This document shows positions 12,761-19,560 of a stretch of DNA of 36,230 bases, one piece after another. Source of the stretch: a virus; IMG/VR virus record IMGVR_UViG_3300031787_000406, positions 1 through 36,230 of that record; one strand, given 5' to 3'. The notes beneath the pieces are model-generated. The model searched no databases. It saw only the letters and a program-made list of their open reading frames with translations, and had not been told where the DNA came from. Every line of letters begins with the position of its first letter. The stretch's first letter is position 1. The position numbers were made by a program, and so were the translations under genes.

Positions 12761-12951
12761 TGGTCTGGTAGGCCATCGAGCCAGTCAGCAACGCCACTGG
12801 AGCCGCCGTAGCGCTCCCTCAGCACCGTGGCCAGCTCAGCCCCAACGGCCAGGGCCTGGCGCCTGCAGTCCAAACAAGCCACACGACATTGCATTACATC
12901 GCTGCCAGAAAGCTTGCAGGCAGCAAATGCCAATCTGTCAGAAAGCTTCAT
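12757..12951 (-). CDS. Hypothetical Cys-containing small protein (64 aa)
   Basis: Starts MKLSDRLAFAACKLSGSDVM, with Cys at CRVACLDCRRQ and a C-terminal GVADWLDGLPDH. The ATG at 12951 has AGGAG eight bases upstream. A leaky terminator-like hairpin (12978-12997) lies upstream of it. Short, alanine/arginine-rich, role unknown. Confidence 0.62.
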   Translation of the reverse strand: MKLSDRLAFAACKLSGSDVMQCRVACLDCRRQALAVGAELATVLRERYGGSSGVADWLDGLPDH

Positions 12952-12970
12952 AATTCAACTCCTGCAAACA

Positions 12971-12997
12971 GCGCAAAGCCCCCGGTTTCCCGAGGGC
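12971..12997 (-). terminator. Weak terminator-like hairpin
   Basis: An 8-bp stem with one mismatch (12978-12985 with 12990-12997, loop GAAA on the minus strand) is followed by TTTGC only. It would lie at the end of the unit from the 19 kb promoter, but the U-tract is poor. Confidence 0.4.
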
Positions 12998-13234
12998 CTT
13001 GGCAGGGCTTCATGCAGCGTTAACACACCTGATTGGCTCCATTCAGCCCAGGCTCACCGCTGCAGATGCTGGAGCAGTGTAGCAGAAAAGAGATGGCCCA
13101 GGCGTGAAGACTGTGGGGGGGCAGCAATCTTCAGGGGTCTGGGCTCTATCCCCACGCTTGCCGTAATGGGTCGAGGGCGTGGTATGACCGACCGGAAGCA
13201 AGCCGGAGTCATCACGAGATCATACACCACCTGA
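12998..13234. other. Gap without a recognised gene
   Basis: Stretch between the membrane-protein gene (13235-13453) and the terminator-like hairpin. On the minus strand TGCTACACT near 13070 is a possible extended -10 for the gene at 12757-12951, but no matching -35 is visible. No conserved frame or RNA seen. Confidence 0.4.
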
Positions 13235-13453
13235 CTACTGGTTGGCAGATTTACGCATGACCTCAAGACGCTTTTCCGTAAGATAAATCTGATAAATAGT
13301 ATCACATTTATCTGGTTTTGTGCGACAATCTATCATGCCCTTCACGTATAGCCTCGTCTGGTCAGGAGCAAATGAACTGAGCAAAATCAAAAGAATAGCG
13401 GAAAGAAATACACCAAAAAGCATTCCCGCAGTAAAAGATCCTGAGTTTTTCAT
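13235..13453 (-). CDS. Small single-pass membrane protein (72 aa)
   Basis: Starts MKNSGSFTAGMLFGVFLSAI. One transmembrane helix (MLFGVFLSAILLILLSSF, residues 11-28) is followed by a polar domain with two cysteines (DCRTKPDKC) and a basic end. Topology suggests N-in with the tail outside. Could be a holin-adjacent or spanin-like protein by topology alone, but there is no lipobox and no lysis gene next to it. Role unknown. Confidence 0.68.
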   Translation of the reverse strand: MKNSGSFTAGMLFGVFLSAILLILLSSFAPDQTRLYVKGMIDCRTKPDKCDTIYQIYLTEKRLEVMRKSANQ

Positions 13454-13563
13454 TGAAGTAAAAGTTTGAATTGTTTGCCCCGATTGACCTTACGGGGACT
13501 TGTTGCCTGGGGATCCTCCCTACCCGATGGTCAAGGGGCATGGGCCAGGGTGTCAATCATACA

Positions 13564-13746
13564 TCACTCAACCCTTGATAGCTGCGACATCTCGAAAAGC
13601 GCCGTTGCATTGGCCCCAGGCCCATACGCATTATAGACATATACCGTTACTATATCTTTTTCAATTTGCTTGATGACACCACAAGCGGGAATTCCATGTC
13701 GATTTTTCCACGGTGTAACAACCATGTCGTTGATTGAAAAGTTCAT
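13564..13746 (-). CDS. Hypothetical small beta-barrel-like protein (60 aa)
   Basis: Starts MNFSINDMVVTPWKNRHG; pattern VVTPWKNRHGIPACGVIKQI and VYVYNAYG looks like a small SH3/KOW-like barrel (NDMV-P...G-V). The ATG at 13746 overlaps the upstream stop by 4 bp and has CAGGAA before it. Function not known. Confidence 0.62.
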   Translation of the reverse strand: MNFSINDMVVTPWKNRHGIPACGVIKQIEKDIVTVYVYNAYGPGANATALFEMSQLSRVE

Positions 13747-13973
13747 TTCCTGAAAGTAAAACGAGTTGAAGGGCCTCGTCCGGTTACGGCATCCCACCAG
13801 GCGATGACCGAAATCCGCATCCTGCAATGGTTCCTTCTCCTGTTGTAGGGACCGGGATCATACAAGGTTTCTGCGCCGACGTGGCCCCTATGACGATCGA
13901 GCCAGCGCAAGCAACCACGACGCTCGGGGCATTTATCATCAAAGCATCTTGTCCAGTCCCTCGGAAGATTCAT
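13743..13973 (-). CDS. Cys/His-rich small protein (76 aa)
   Basis: Starts MNLPRDWTRCFDDKCPERRG; RC-x4-CPERRGCLRWLDRH, then HVGAETLYDPG and CRMRI make a likely zinc-binding protein of a type common in phages of picocyanobacteria. The start at 13973 gives a 35-bp overlap with the gene at 13939-14556, in another frame. The role is unknown; nucleic-acid binding is an inference from the Arg-rich composition. Confidence 0.65.
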   Translation of the reverse strand: MNLPRDWTRCFDDKCPERRGCLRWLDRHRGHVGAETLYDPGPYNRRRNHCRMRISVIAWWDAVTGRGPSTRFTFRK

Positions 13974-14556
13974 GGACTGCCTCGCAACTTGATTGCATAA
14001 TAGCGGAATCCGTTTTGGGTTTGTGCTGTTTTTGTGAAGCATAATGCCTCTCGATTAGTTTTACAAGCGTGTCTGCATTAAACTCCGTGACCCATCCACA
14101 ACGAATCAGTTTTTCTCTTAGGGTTTCACTTAACTGTGCGGGCGGATTTCGGTAAGCCTTGGGGACTTCACGCATCCCTGTATAACAGGCCCAAAACTCA
14201 AGCGCAGTCCAGACCGGACAATCTTCATCGCCAATCGGCTTTGCATTTGCAAGCCTTTCCCTGATGGTCTGACTTTTTACATTGCCCCAATCAGCCTCAT
14301 CAATGCGACGATTCATTTCAGCGAGCTGAAAGAATGCTTTTTGCCGCAGTTCACCAGCTTTGCCATTTTCGATAACAGACAGATTGCCATAAGAGATTGC
14401 CTGAAATCCAGCTTCCGATGCCCAGTTGCACCACGTATATTGCGTCCAGCCAATATGTAGACGCCAGTTCTTCATCATGTTGCCAAACGCAACACGATTA
14501 TCAGCCGGCTCCCATGATTCTGGTGCCGGTGATTGCTTGCTGCCAGAGTTGTTCAT
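13939..14556 (-). CDS. XRE-like helix-turn-helix protein (205 aa)
   Basis: Residues about 24-80 (FGNMMKNWRLHIGWTQYTWC, then AISYGNLSVIENGKAGELR and FFQLAEMNRRI) have the look of a Cro/C1-type HTH: Trp-Thr-Gln start of helix 2, a LSxIENG turn and a hydrophobic last helix. The remainder (residues 90-205) has a second domain with ALEFWACYTGMREVPKAY and a polar tail. Such proteins bind operator DNA as repressors or Cro-like regulators; the binding site is not identified. Its start overlaps the end of the upstream gene by 56 bp. Confidence 0.6.
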   Translation of the reverse strand: MNNSGSKQSPAPESWEPADNRVAFGNMMKNWRLHIGWTQYTWCNWASEAGFQAISYGNLSVIENGKAGELRQKAFFQLAEMNRRIDEADWGNVKSQTIRERLANAKPIGDEDCPVWTALEFWACYTGMREVPKAYRNPPAQLSETLREKLIRCGWVTEFNADTLVKLIERHYASQKQHKPKTDSAIMQSSCEAVHESSEGLDKML

Positions 14557-14878
14557 TTTGGTTTTTGAGAGATTGCTTGAGTTGATTGATTTTTGGTTCT
14601 ACAAGGTGGTGGCTAGAAACAGTTCCAGTAATACCTTGAACAGAAATACGAACTGATCCACATGGAAGGGTTTCAGTGGTAACAGACATCCACTGCTTCC
14701 ATTCGTCTTCAGAAACTGGCTTAACCCCCTGAAAAACAAAATGACCACCACCACTTCCATTAACGCATCCAAGGCAAGCACAAGCCTGGGACTTGCACCA
14801 CCTTTTGCGCCAGGCGGAAGGAATCATCTGCATTGCTGCATTGACTTCTGCCTGGCTCCTCATTTGATCGTTACTCAT
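14501..14878 (-). CDS. Hypothetical Cys-containing protein (125 aa)
   Basis: Starts MSNDQMRSQAEVNAAM at 14878. N-terminal WRKRWCKSQACACLGCVNGSGGGHF has four cysteines and a glycine-rich turn, a possible metal site. The C-terminal half reads VSEDEWKQWM and VRISVQGITGTVSSHHL. The start overlaps the upstream gene by 8 bp and has GGAGACGACA. Function not recognised. Confidence 0.64.
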   Translation of the reverse strand: MSNDQMRSQAEVNAAMQMIPSAWRKRWCKSQACACLGCVNGSGGGHFVFQGVKPVSEDEWKQWMSVTTETLPCGSVRISVQGITGTVSSHHLVEPKINQLKQSLKNQNEQLWQQAITGTRIMGAG

Positions 14879-15152
14879 TGTCGTCTCCTGGAAATGGAAC
14901 AGACGGATCAAGTATAGTCACCTTGTACCTTGCGTGATTCCTCGTGAACCTAAAGTGACTCCATCCAAACTTTTCTCCAAGCTGAATCCAGCCAAGTAAA
15001 CCCCACCAGCCAGGTTGGCAAGTATTACTGTTTGTCCAGCAGATGCAACCAATGGATCCACCATGGCTATCAATGTGCAATGGATAGCCAAGCCTTCTAA
15101 CTGGCACAAATGCAATGAAGCCGGTGCTGGGCGTGAATGTAAAGTCGCTCAT
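14871..15152 (-). CDS. Hypothetical Trp-rich protein (93 aa)
   Basis: Starts MSDFTFTPSTGFIAFVPV with an ATGA overlap with the DUF551 gene. Dense in Trp/Gly (CICWTNSNTCQPGWWGLLGW, EKFGWSHFRF), suggesting a compact beta-rich fold; two Cys could form a pair. Unknown function. Confidence 0.65.
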   Translation of the reverse strand: MSDFTFTPSTGFIAFVPVRRLGYPLHIDSHGGSIGCICWTNSNTCQPGWWGLLGWIQLGEKFGWSHFRFTRNHARYKVTILDPSVPFPGDDNE

Positions 15153-16261
15153 CCCCCCACCTCCGGCAGCGGCAGGGCGGGGGCGGAGAGCCAGTGGGTG
15201 TAGAACCTTGCATTCAGCCCACTGGTGCGATCTTCCAGATTCCAACGGCCATCGGCATTGAGGCAGCTGCTAAACCAGCACCGCCCCTCCGCATCGCAGT
15301 CCTCCGGCCCCGGCAGGCGCTCTGAAACAGGGATCGGCTGCGGGGCGGGGCGGCCCCAGTGCTGCAGGAGCGCATCTATCGCCGCATCCGCAATTTCGTC
15401 AAGCCGTAAATCGCTGTCAACGATGGGATCAAAGTCATCTTGATCCATCGTTCCGACACTCCACGCCTCCCATACACGAGTGCAGTCGTATGTGCTTGTA
15501 CCAATCGCGCAAGCCACTGCGTCTTTAACCATTGTGCGGAGGCGCTCGGCCACCGGGATCGGCTGCGGGGCGTGGTGGCCGAAGTTGCGGCCAGCGTTGA
15601 ATACAGCTCTTAGGCACTTGGCACGGTGCTCTTTTTCTGCTTCTGGGTTCTCTTCAAGCCATTCGTAGTAGGCGCTGGTAAATAAGAACTGAAGATCTTT
15701 TTCGCCATCATCATTGGCTAGTTCTTCTTGAGTTGGCAAATGCCCCGTTGAGTAGATTTCGTCCAGCTCCTCATCCGTCGGCCCCGCCGGCTGCTCGGCC
15801 AGGGCGGCGCGACACCCCATCAAAGCGTCGACCTGGCGGATCACATCATCGAGGGATGCACTCCAGTAGTCCTTGTGCATGGTTCTGGCTCTGGCGGCAG
15901 AATCCGGCGTGTCGGCCATAGCGACAACGCCGCAGGCAGCCAGTCGCAAACGCTCGCGCTCCAGTTCCGCCTGAAGCGCGGCTATGCGATCTTCCGCCGG
16001 CTGCTCGGCCAGGGCGGCGGCATTGAGCGCGGCAATCACGTCCTCAATGGGCTGCATTACGCCGTCTCTCAGGATGGCCGCACCGTCCTCGCAGATGCCT
16101 TCGGTCCAGATAGGGCGCTCCACCGGCTCGGGCTCGGCCAGGGCGGCGCGGGCGCGGTCTACCAGCAAATATGCGTCGGCGATGTCGGCCTCATCGCCGT
16201 AAGCAATCCAGTCTTCAAGCTCGTCAAGCAGCTCAGCGCATAGGGCACGAAAGTCGGTCAT
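15149..16261 (-). CDS. Modular protein with C-terminal DUF551 domain (370 aa)
   Basis: The C-terminal segment (PQPIPVSERLPGPEDCDAEG, then WNLEDRTSGLNARFYTHWLS) matches DUF551, a domain of unknown function common in phages (SERLP...W). The N-terminal part carries repeated modules: AALAEPEP, AALAEQPAED and AALAEQPAGPTDEE, and APQPIPVAERLR repeats the DUF551 lead-in. Alternating helical and acidic spacers suggest growth by module duplication. The ATG lies in the 24-bp junction repeat that also ends the upstream gene. Confidence 0.78.
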   Translation of the reverse strand: MTDFRALCAELLDELEDWIAYGDEADIADAYLLVDRARAALAEPEPVERPIWTEGICEDGAAILRDGVMQPIEDVIAALNAAALAEQPAEDRIAALQAELERERLRLAACGVVAMADTPDSAARARTMHKDYWSASLDDVIRQVDALMGCRAALAEQPAGPTDEELDEIYSTGHLPTQEELANDDGEKDLQFLFTSAYYEWLEENPEAEKEHRAKCLRAVFNAGRNFGHHAPQPIPVAERLRTMVKDAVACAIGTSTYDCTRVWEAWSVGTMDQDDFDPIVDSDLRLDEIADAAIDALLQHWGRPAPQPIPVSERLPGPEDCDAEGRCWFSSCLNADGRWNLEDRTSGLNARFYTHWLSAPALPLPEVGG

Positions 16262-16281
16262 GGCGTGTCGGGGGTGGTGGG
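16258..16281 (-). repeat. Junction repeat, copy 1
   Basis: 24 bp identical to 16473-16496. On the minus strand it encodes the last residues PTTPDTP, stop, of one gene and the overlapping ATGA start of the next, so it is a repeated stop/start junction. Confidence 0.8.
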
Positions 16282-16476
16282 CATCAGGCTCAGGAAATCA
16301 TCCTTGAAAGCAGGCCTAACCTGGCTCTCGATAAAAATCTTGTCGCCGAGCTGATGCGTGAATACTGGGTATCCAAGTCGCTTTTCGATTTCTTTGTGCA
16401 TAGCGGAAAAGGGGCAGATCAGAACCCCTGTGTAAGCGCTGATCACAATTGCTTGGTCTAGATCAAGTGGTTTCAT
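16258..16476 (-). CDS. DUF7736-like small protein (72 aa)
   Basis: Starts MKPLDLDQAIVISAYTGVLI; the pattern QAIVISAYTGVL-C-F, MHKEIEKRLGYPVFTHQL and DFLSL fits the small family I know as DUF7736, of unknown function, in phages and plasmids. Ends PTTPDTP from junction repeat copy 1, and its ATG sits in copy 2. Cytoplasmic. Confidence 0.72.
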   Translation of the reverse strand: MKPLDLDQAIVISAYTGVLICPFSAMHKEIEKRLGYPVFTHQLGDKIFIESQVRPAFKDDFLSLMPTTPDTP

Positions 16477-16496
16477 GGCGTGTCGGGGGTGGTGGG
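16473..16496 (-). repeat. Junction repeat, copy 2
   Basis: Identical to 16258-16281. It ends the 23-aa frame at 16473-16544 with TTPDTP and contains the ATG of the DUF7736-like gene. Confidence 0.8.
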
Positions 16497-16544
16497 TTCA
16501 TGCTCGGCCAACAGGCGGCGGAGCAGGGTGGAGGCGGATGTCAT
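16473..16544 (-). CDS. Very short frame with strong ribosome site (23 aa)
   Basis: Starts MTSASTLLRRLLAEHE and ends TTPDTP. AGGAGGGTGGC before the ATG is among the best Shine-Dalgarno sites in the window, and its stop overlaps the next ATG. It may be a leader peptide or the remnant of a longer gene whose 3' end survives in the junction repeat. It also overlaps the end of the Gly-X gene by 4 bp. Confidence 0.5.
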   Translation of the reverse strand: MTSASTLLRRLLAEHEPTTPDTP

Positions 16545-16780
16545 GCCACCCTCCTGCCGCGATAAGGGCTGCAAGTGCCGTAGCCGTAGCCGTAGCCGTT
16601 GCCGTTGCCGTAGCCGTAGCCGTGGCCGTTGCCGTAGCCGGAGCCGTAGCCGTTGCCGTTGCCGTTGCCGTAGCTGTAGCCGTCGCCGTAGCCGGAGCCG
16701 CTGCCGTAGCCGGAGCCGTAGCCGTAGCCGTGGCCGTTGCCGGAGCCGTAGCCGTGGCCGTCGCCGATTGGCCCAAACAT
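16541..16780 (-). CDS. Gly-X dipeptide-repeat protein (79 aa)
   Basis: Starts MFGPIGDGHGYGSG and continues as about 31 Gly-X dipeptides with X = Tyr, Asn, His, Ser or Asp, then ends TCSPYRGRRVA. The third bases are all C (GGCNNC), with variation confined to the first two bases of the X codon. The frame is chosen because its ATG overlaps the upstream stop (TGATG) and because the other frames give improbable Ala-Thr or Arg-Leu repeats. Likely disordered or beta-loop; could be a surface or condensate-forming protein. No function known. Confidence 0.6.
   Translation of the reverse strand: MFGPIGDGHGYGSGNGHGYGYGSGYGSGSGYGDGYSYGNGNGNGYGSGYGNGHGYGYGNGNGYGYGYGTCSPYRGRRVA
16577..16765 (-). repeat. 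GGCNNC hexanucleotide repeat tract
   Basis: About 31 consecutive 6-bp units GGC(TAC/AAC/CAC/TCC/AGC/GAC) encode the Gly-X repeat. One unit is altered (GGC to AGC), giving SYG. This is a coding minisatellite likely to vary in copy number by slippage. Confidence 0.9.
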
Positions 16781-17091
16781 CAGTCCAGCCCCCAGCCATC
16801 ACCCACGGGCACAGAGAAAATTTCGGCGCCAGCAGGAATTTCAACATCAGACATCGGGCGGATGTCTGCATTACTGGGGTCTTCGATTACCTTCGCGAAG
16901 CCGCAGGATTCCCAGCGGAATACCCAAACAGCGCGAGATAGGCGAATACGACCATTTTCACGAGTGACGTCACCCGCAAAGATCCAGCCGCGATCAACAA
17001 CCACAACAGCACGGTTGCCGTTGGGCTGCAGAGCGGGAACGGAATCGGCGCGAACGTAGTCAACGCCGTTGATGGTGATGGTTTCAGTCAT
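16780..17091 (-). CDS. DUF6948-like protein (103 aa)
   Basis: Starts MTETITINGVDYVRADSV. The body AVVVVDRGWIFAGDVTREN, RIRLSRAVWVFRW and GFAKVIED follows the pattern (VVxTxRGxxFAGxL...LxxARxIWxW) of a small beta-rich phage family I remember as DUF6948. Function unknown. The start at 17091 is used because the frame before it reads proline/histidine-rich junk. Its stop overlaps the ATG of the Gly-X gene. Confidence 0.72.
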   Translation of the reverse strand: MTETITINGVDYVRADSVPALQPNGNRAVVVVDRGWIFAGDVTRENGRIRLSRAVWVFRWESCGFAKVIEDPSNADIRPMSDVEIPAGAEIFSVPVGDGWGLD

Positions 17092-17131
17092 TTGGTTAGT
17101 GTGTTGTTGGTGATTGTGGAGAAGGGTGGGG

Positions 17132-17344
17132 TCAGCCATCGGCCTGCTTCAGCTCGGCGGCGATGGCGAGGAGGTCAGCGCGGATTTCATTGTTCCGGCG
17201 TGATCCATTTGCCGGCACCACCTGATCCGCAGCGGCGTGGAGGGCGGCAGCGATGCGCTCACGACATACGCGGTCCCTCTGGATCACCTCATTGCTCGTG
17301 AACGCAGCCATGACTGCCTGCGCTGCGGGGGAGAGGTCAGCCAT
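17132..17344 (-). CDS. Conserved cyanophage-type small protein (70 aa)
   Basis: Starts MADLSPAAQAVMAAF; contains RERIAAALHAAADQVVP and ends IRADLLAIAAELKQADG. The pattern LSPAAQAV...F, RxxIAAALRAAADQVVP...AIAAELE recurs in small proteins I associate with picocyanobacterial phages. All-helical, role unknown. The ATG overlaps the end of the 33-aa upstream frame. Confidence 0.72.
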   Translation of the reverse strand: MADLSPAAQAVMAAFTSNEVIQRDRVCRERIAAALHAAADQVVPANGSRRNNEIRADLLAIAAELKQADG

Positions 17345-17438
17345 GGCGCTCCACCTCCTCACGGATGATGTCGGCCCAGCCAATAGCTGCGGGGTTGCGT
17401 TGCTTAGACGTGGTACGGTGTTGTGATTGGTTTTCCAT
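17337..17438 (-). CDS. Very short coupled frame (33 aa)
   Basis: Starts MENQSQHRTTSKQRNPA and ends IIREEVERHG. Its ATG overlaps the upstream stop (TGATG) and its own end overlaps the next start, with GAGGAGGTGGAGCGCC acting as the ribosome site for the next gene. Coupling on both sides argues for translation, but the product may only serve coupling. Confidence 0.45.
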   Translation of the reverse strand: MENQSQHRTTSKQRNPAAIGWADIIREEVERHG

Positions 17439-17782
17439 CAGAATCCAAGGTTGTGTGCAATTCGACCAAAGAACCTGCGGAGCCTTGTAAATGCGGGACG
17501 TGGAACCCAGCCACTCAAATTGGCATCGCACGGATACTTGGGGAAACTGCGCTGAATAACGCAATAACGGCCAGTCAACATACACTTATATGTGCGTGGA
17601 TCGTCAAAGCTCTCACGAATGCAGTGGCCGCAACTATGGCAGTTCCTGATTACCTGAGAGGCTGCCGGCCTGAACTTTTCTTCAATGAAGACGACATTGC
17701 TGTTTTGTTCTGCCATTGCGTATGGAATGTAAAGGTTTGGACCTTGATTGGGCTTCAGAAGGTTGCTAATGGTTTTAATCAT
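17438..17782 (-). CDS. Cys-rich putative zinc-binding protein (114 aa)
   Basis: Starts MIKTISNLLKPNQGPNLY with an ATGA overlap with thyX. The core CHSCGHCIRES, YKCMLTGRYC and YPCD gives seven Cys in about 40 residues, a likely one- or two-zinc domain. The C-terminal WVPRPAFTRLRRFFGRI is basic. Function unknown; it is translated with thyX. Confidence 0.68.
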   Translation of the reverse strand: MIKTISNLLKPNQGPNLYIPYAMAEQNSNVVFIEEKFRPAASQVIRNCHSCGHCIRESFDDPRTYKCMLTGRYCVIQRSFPKYPCDANLSGWVPRPAFTRLRRFFGRIAHNLGF

Positions 17783-18411
17783 GTTTCGGTAGTAAAAGCT
17801 GCTTCGCCAATCTCAGGGAATGTATCACGGAAAATATCCCTGCATTCTTTGGCGATTTCCCTGTGCTCAAGCTGTGTGCCTGGATCGGTCCTGAGTTGAA
17901 TGTAATGAATCCAGCTCCTGAGCGTACCGTGCATATACAGCGTTGTTGGAGTAGCCAGCGGAAGAATGCGGCGAGCACATTCTTTTGCAATACCAGCTTC
18001 CAGCATTCCCTCGTACAACCTGTAGGATTCAGTAAATAAACCCCCTATTGCATCCGAGAAAAGCTCATGAAGCTCGATTGGAATATCGTCAATACTATTT
18101 TGACGATTCTTCAAATCTTGACGACGCAAGCTCAATGAAGAAGCCTGCTGAGTTACTGCATAACGTGTTGAAAACTCCTGAAACGAAAATGAACGGTGTC
18201 GGAGGATTTGCGCAGCAATATCGCGCTCTGTTTCGATCTTGACGCACAGGCTTGCCATTTCAAATGGACTCCAGTGCTTATGAGCAATCAGGTAGCGCAG
18301 CAGCCTAGGGGCTGTATCGTAATTTCCCTGATTGGATGGATTGCTGACACGAGCCATGTCAACAATCAAGCGCTCTGCATTTGGTGTGCAGTGAACAAAA
18401 GAAACCTGCAT
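17779..18411 (-). CDS. thyX: Flavin-dependent thymidylate synthase ThyX (210 aa)
   Basis: Makes dTMP from dUMP using methylenetetrahydrofolate, FAD and NADPH. The signature RHRSFSFQEFSTRY is the ThyX motif RHRxxSxxxxSxRY, followed downstream by ARRILPLATPTTLYMHGT, the substrate-binding region with RxxLPxxxxT. Length fits the family (about 200-250). The start at 18411 has TGAGAAC upstream and removes a 15-residue spurious extension. Works with the dCTP deaminase and dNMP kinase here in supplying dTTP. ThyX is the usual form in marine and freshwater picocyanobacteria and their phages. Confidence 0.95.
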   Translation of the reverse strand: MQVSFVHCTPNAERLIVDMARVSNPSNQGNYDTAPRLLRYLIAHKHWSPFEMASLCVKIETERDIAAQILRHRSFSFQEFSTRYAVTQQASSLSLRRQDLKNRQNSIDDIPIELHELFSDAIGGLFTESYRLYEGMLEAGIAKECARRILPLATPTTLYMHGTLRSWIHYIQLRTDPGTQLEHREIAKECRDIFRDTFPEIGEAAFTTET

Positions 18412-18415
18412 GTTC

Positions 18416-18595
18416 TCAGAGTCCGAGTGTTTTTGCTTGCTCCCAAGGCATTCCAAGCATGATGGAAATTGCCTCTTGCTGACGCCAATAACGCTTTCGT
18501 GCTTCGGCGTAAGTAGGATGATCTTCCACTACGGCGCCATCAAACATTGCACGGCGCAGGGCGCAATCAATCGGGTTCTTGTGGATTGGGTTCAT
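18416..18595 (-). CDS. Hypothetical small protein (59 aa)
   Basis: Starts MNPIHKNPIDCALRRAMF at 18595, overlapping the upstream gene by 29 bp; an earlier ATG at 18625 is possible. Reads AEARKRYWRQQEAISIMLG and ends EQAKTLGL, a basic helical protein. Lies 4 bp before thyX. Not recognised. Confidence 0.58.
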   Translation of the reverse strand: MNPIHKNPIDCALRRAMFDGAVVEDHPTYAEARKRYWRQQEAISIMLGMPWEQAKTLGL

Positions 18596-18806
18596 CGTTG
18601 ATGTCAGGATCAGGTTGAAAGCCATAGCCTAGCATTCGATCTACAACACTATTCAGCCATTCCGTAAATTGCGCTTCAACGCGTGCCATTGAGGCATCAT
18701 TGATATTGTTCGGATGCCGAAGCATATAGATCGCCAGGCCAAGCGCATTGCCCAGCCTATCCTCAAGCAATGCCTGTTTGAACGGGCCGGGCTGATCTTT
18801 TTTCAC
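18567..18806 (-). CDS. Hypothetical protein (79 aa)
   Basis: Starts MKKDQPGPFKQALLEDRL, then helical NALGLAIYMLRHPN and EAQFTEWLNSVVDRMLGY, with a proline/acidic tail (PDPDINDEPNPQEPD). Its ATG overlaps the stop of the upstream gene. Unknown function. Confidence 0.65.
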   Translation of the reverse strand: MKKDQPGPFKQALLEDRLGNALGLAIYMLRHPNNINDASMARVEAQFTEWLNSVVDRMLGYGFQPDPDINDEPNPQEPD

Positions 18807-19171
18807 TTGGCTGCCTCACGCTCAGCCCTGCGCTGTGCGATGTATTCATCGACCCGACGCTTTTGCTCCAGTCGAGCCTGACGCTTGGGATAGGGATTGC
18901 AGTCGGATGAATTATTGGCAAAAAACCAAGCCACGTACTCGATTTCGTTTTCGGGGAAGGGGCGACCCATTTCTTCCCAGTCATTCTCATGGATGCCATC
19001 AGGCGAATAAGAGCCGCCTTCATCGCCATCCCAGCCTGCGTCATAGCGAGCGGTGCTGATGCGATCTTCCTCAGCCATGGCAGCTTCGACCTTGGGAAGA
19101 TGGTCGTACCAGTTGGGATGAATCTGCAGCATGTGCAGATTGTGCTCAACAGTCGGAGAAACTTGAGTCAT
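18803..19171 (-). CDS. Hypothetical protein, first gene of the thyX operon (122 aa)
   Basis: Starts MTQVSPTVEHNLHMLQIHPN. An acidic middle (DAGWDGDEGGSYSPDGIHEN) precedes a helical C-terminus rich in Arg (KRQARLEQKRRVDEYIAQRR). The ATG lies 72 bp downstream of the -10 at 19243-19248. No Shine-Dalgarno is obvious (ACAAATCGCATG). Not recognised. Confidence 0.66.
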   Translation of the reverse strand: MTQVSPTVEHNLHMLQIHPNWYDHLPKVEAAMAEEDRISTARYDAGWDGDEGGSYSPDGIHENDWEEMGRPFPENEIEYVAWFFANNSSDCNPYPKRQARLEQKRRVDEYIAQRRAEREAAK

Positions 19172-19242
19172 GCGATTTGTAATGCTGTAGTGTTTTTTAC
19201 CAGTTGGCGGCGGCTAGGGCTGCAACCCTCGCCTTCCCCAGA

Positions 19243-19271
19243 ATCATACCATCAATCCTGCGTGCAAGCAA
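19243..19271 (-). promoter_or_regulatory. Promoter for the thyX operon
   Basis: TTGCTT (19271-19266), 17-bp spacer, TATGAT (19248-19243). The leader then holds GGGTTGCAGCCC, again a GC-rich hairpin near the transcript 5' end, as in P2-P4. Confidence 0.62.
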
Positions 19272-19285
19272 CCCATTGACAAGGA

Positions 19286-19534
19286 TCACGAGCATCCCTG
19301 CCAGTGGGAGCCACCAGCTCGCTCACCAGTCTTCATGGCCTCATGGATCCGACGCCTGGAGACGTAGTGCCTGCGGGCAGCGGCTGCAACGGATTCATAG
19401 ATCAGACCACCCTCAACGCATCGGACCCTGCGCTTTTTCGGTTTTCTATTTGTGTAATTATTCGCAATAAAAGCGGCAAGCTCCTCGTCTTCAAGCAAGA
19501 TGACAAGATCCTGGTGCTTCCTGCCAGCAATCAT
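19286..19534 (-). CDS. NUMOD-like DNA-binding protein (82 aa)
   Basis: Residues 38-80 (RCVEGGLIYESVAAAARRHY, VSRRRIHEAMKTGERAGG) match the short helix-turn-helix repeat of NUMOD1-type domains (YxSxxxAAxxxxxSxxxIxxxLKxG), which often sit in phage-borne homing nucleases. Here no nuclease motif (GIY-YIG or HNH) is present, so it is a stand-alone DNA-binding element, possibly the remnant of a homing endonuclease. Start at 19534; the frame is open for a few codons further without a start codon. Confidence 0.55.
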   Translation of the reverse strand: MIAGRKHQDLVILLEDEELAAFIANNYTNRKPKKRRVRCVEGGLIYESVAAAARRHYVSRRRIHEAMKTGERAGGSHWQGCS

Positions 19535-19560
19535 TTCTGGATGCTCCCTGGCAAACTTGA

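Noticed and set aside
13362-13556. 64-aa minus-strand frame upstream of the small membrane protein
   Set aside because: It overlaps the membrane-protein gene in another frame and has no ribosome site. The TTGACA near 13552 lacks a -10 at the right distance.
16577-16765. Possible CRISPR array
   Set aside because: Units are only 6 bp with no spacers; it is a coding minisatellite. No other repeat-spacer pattern was seen in the window.
16475-17059. Long plus-strand Ala-Val repeat frame across the hexanucleotide tract
   Set aside because: It is a shadow of the GGCNNC tract; other frames give Arg-Leu or Ala-Thr repeats. Only the Gly-Tyr frame is coupled to its neighbour by an overlapping ATG.
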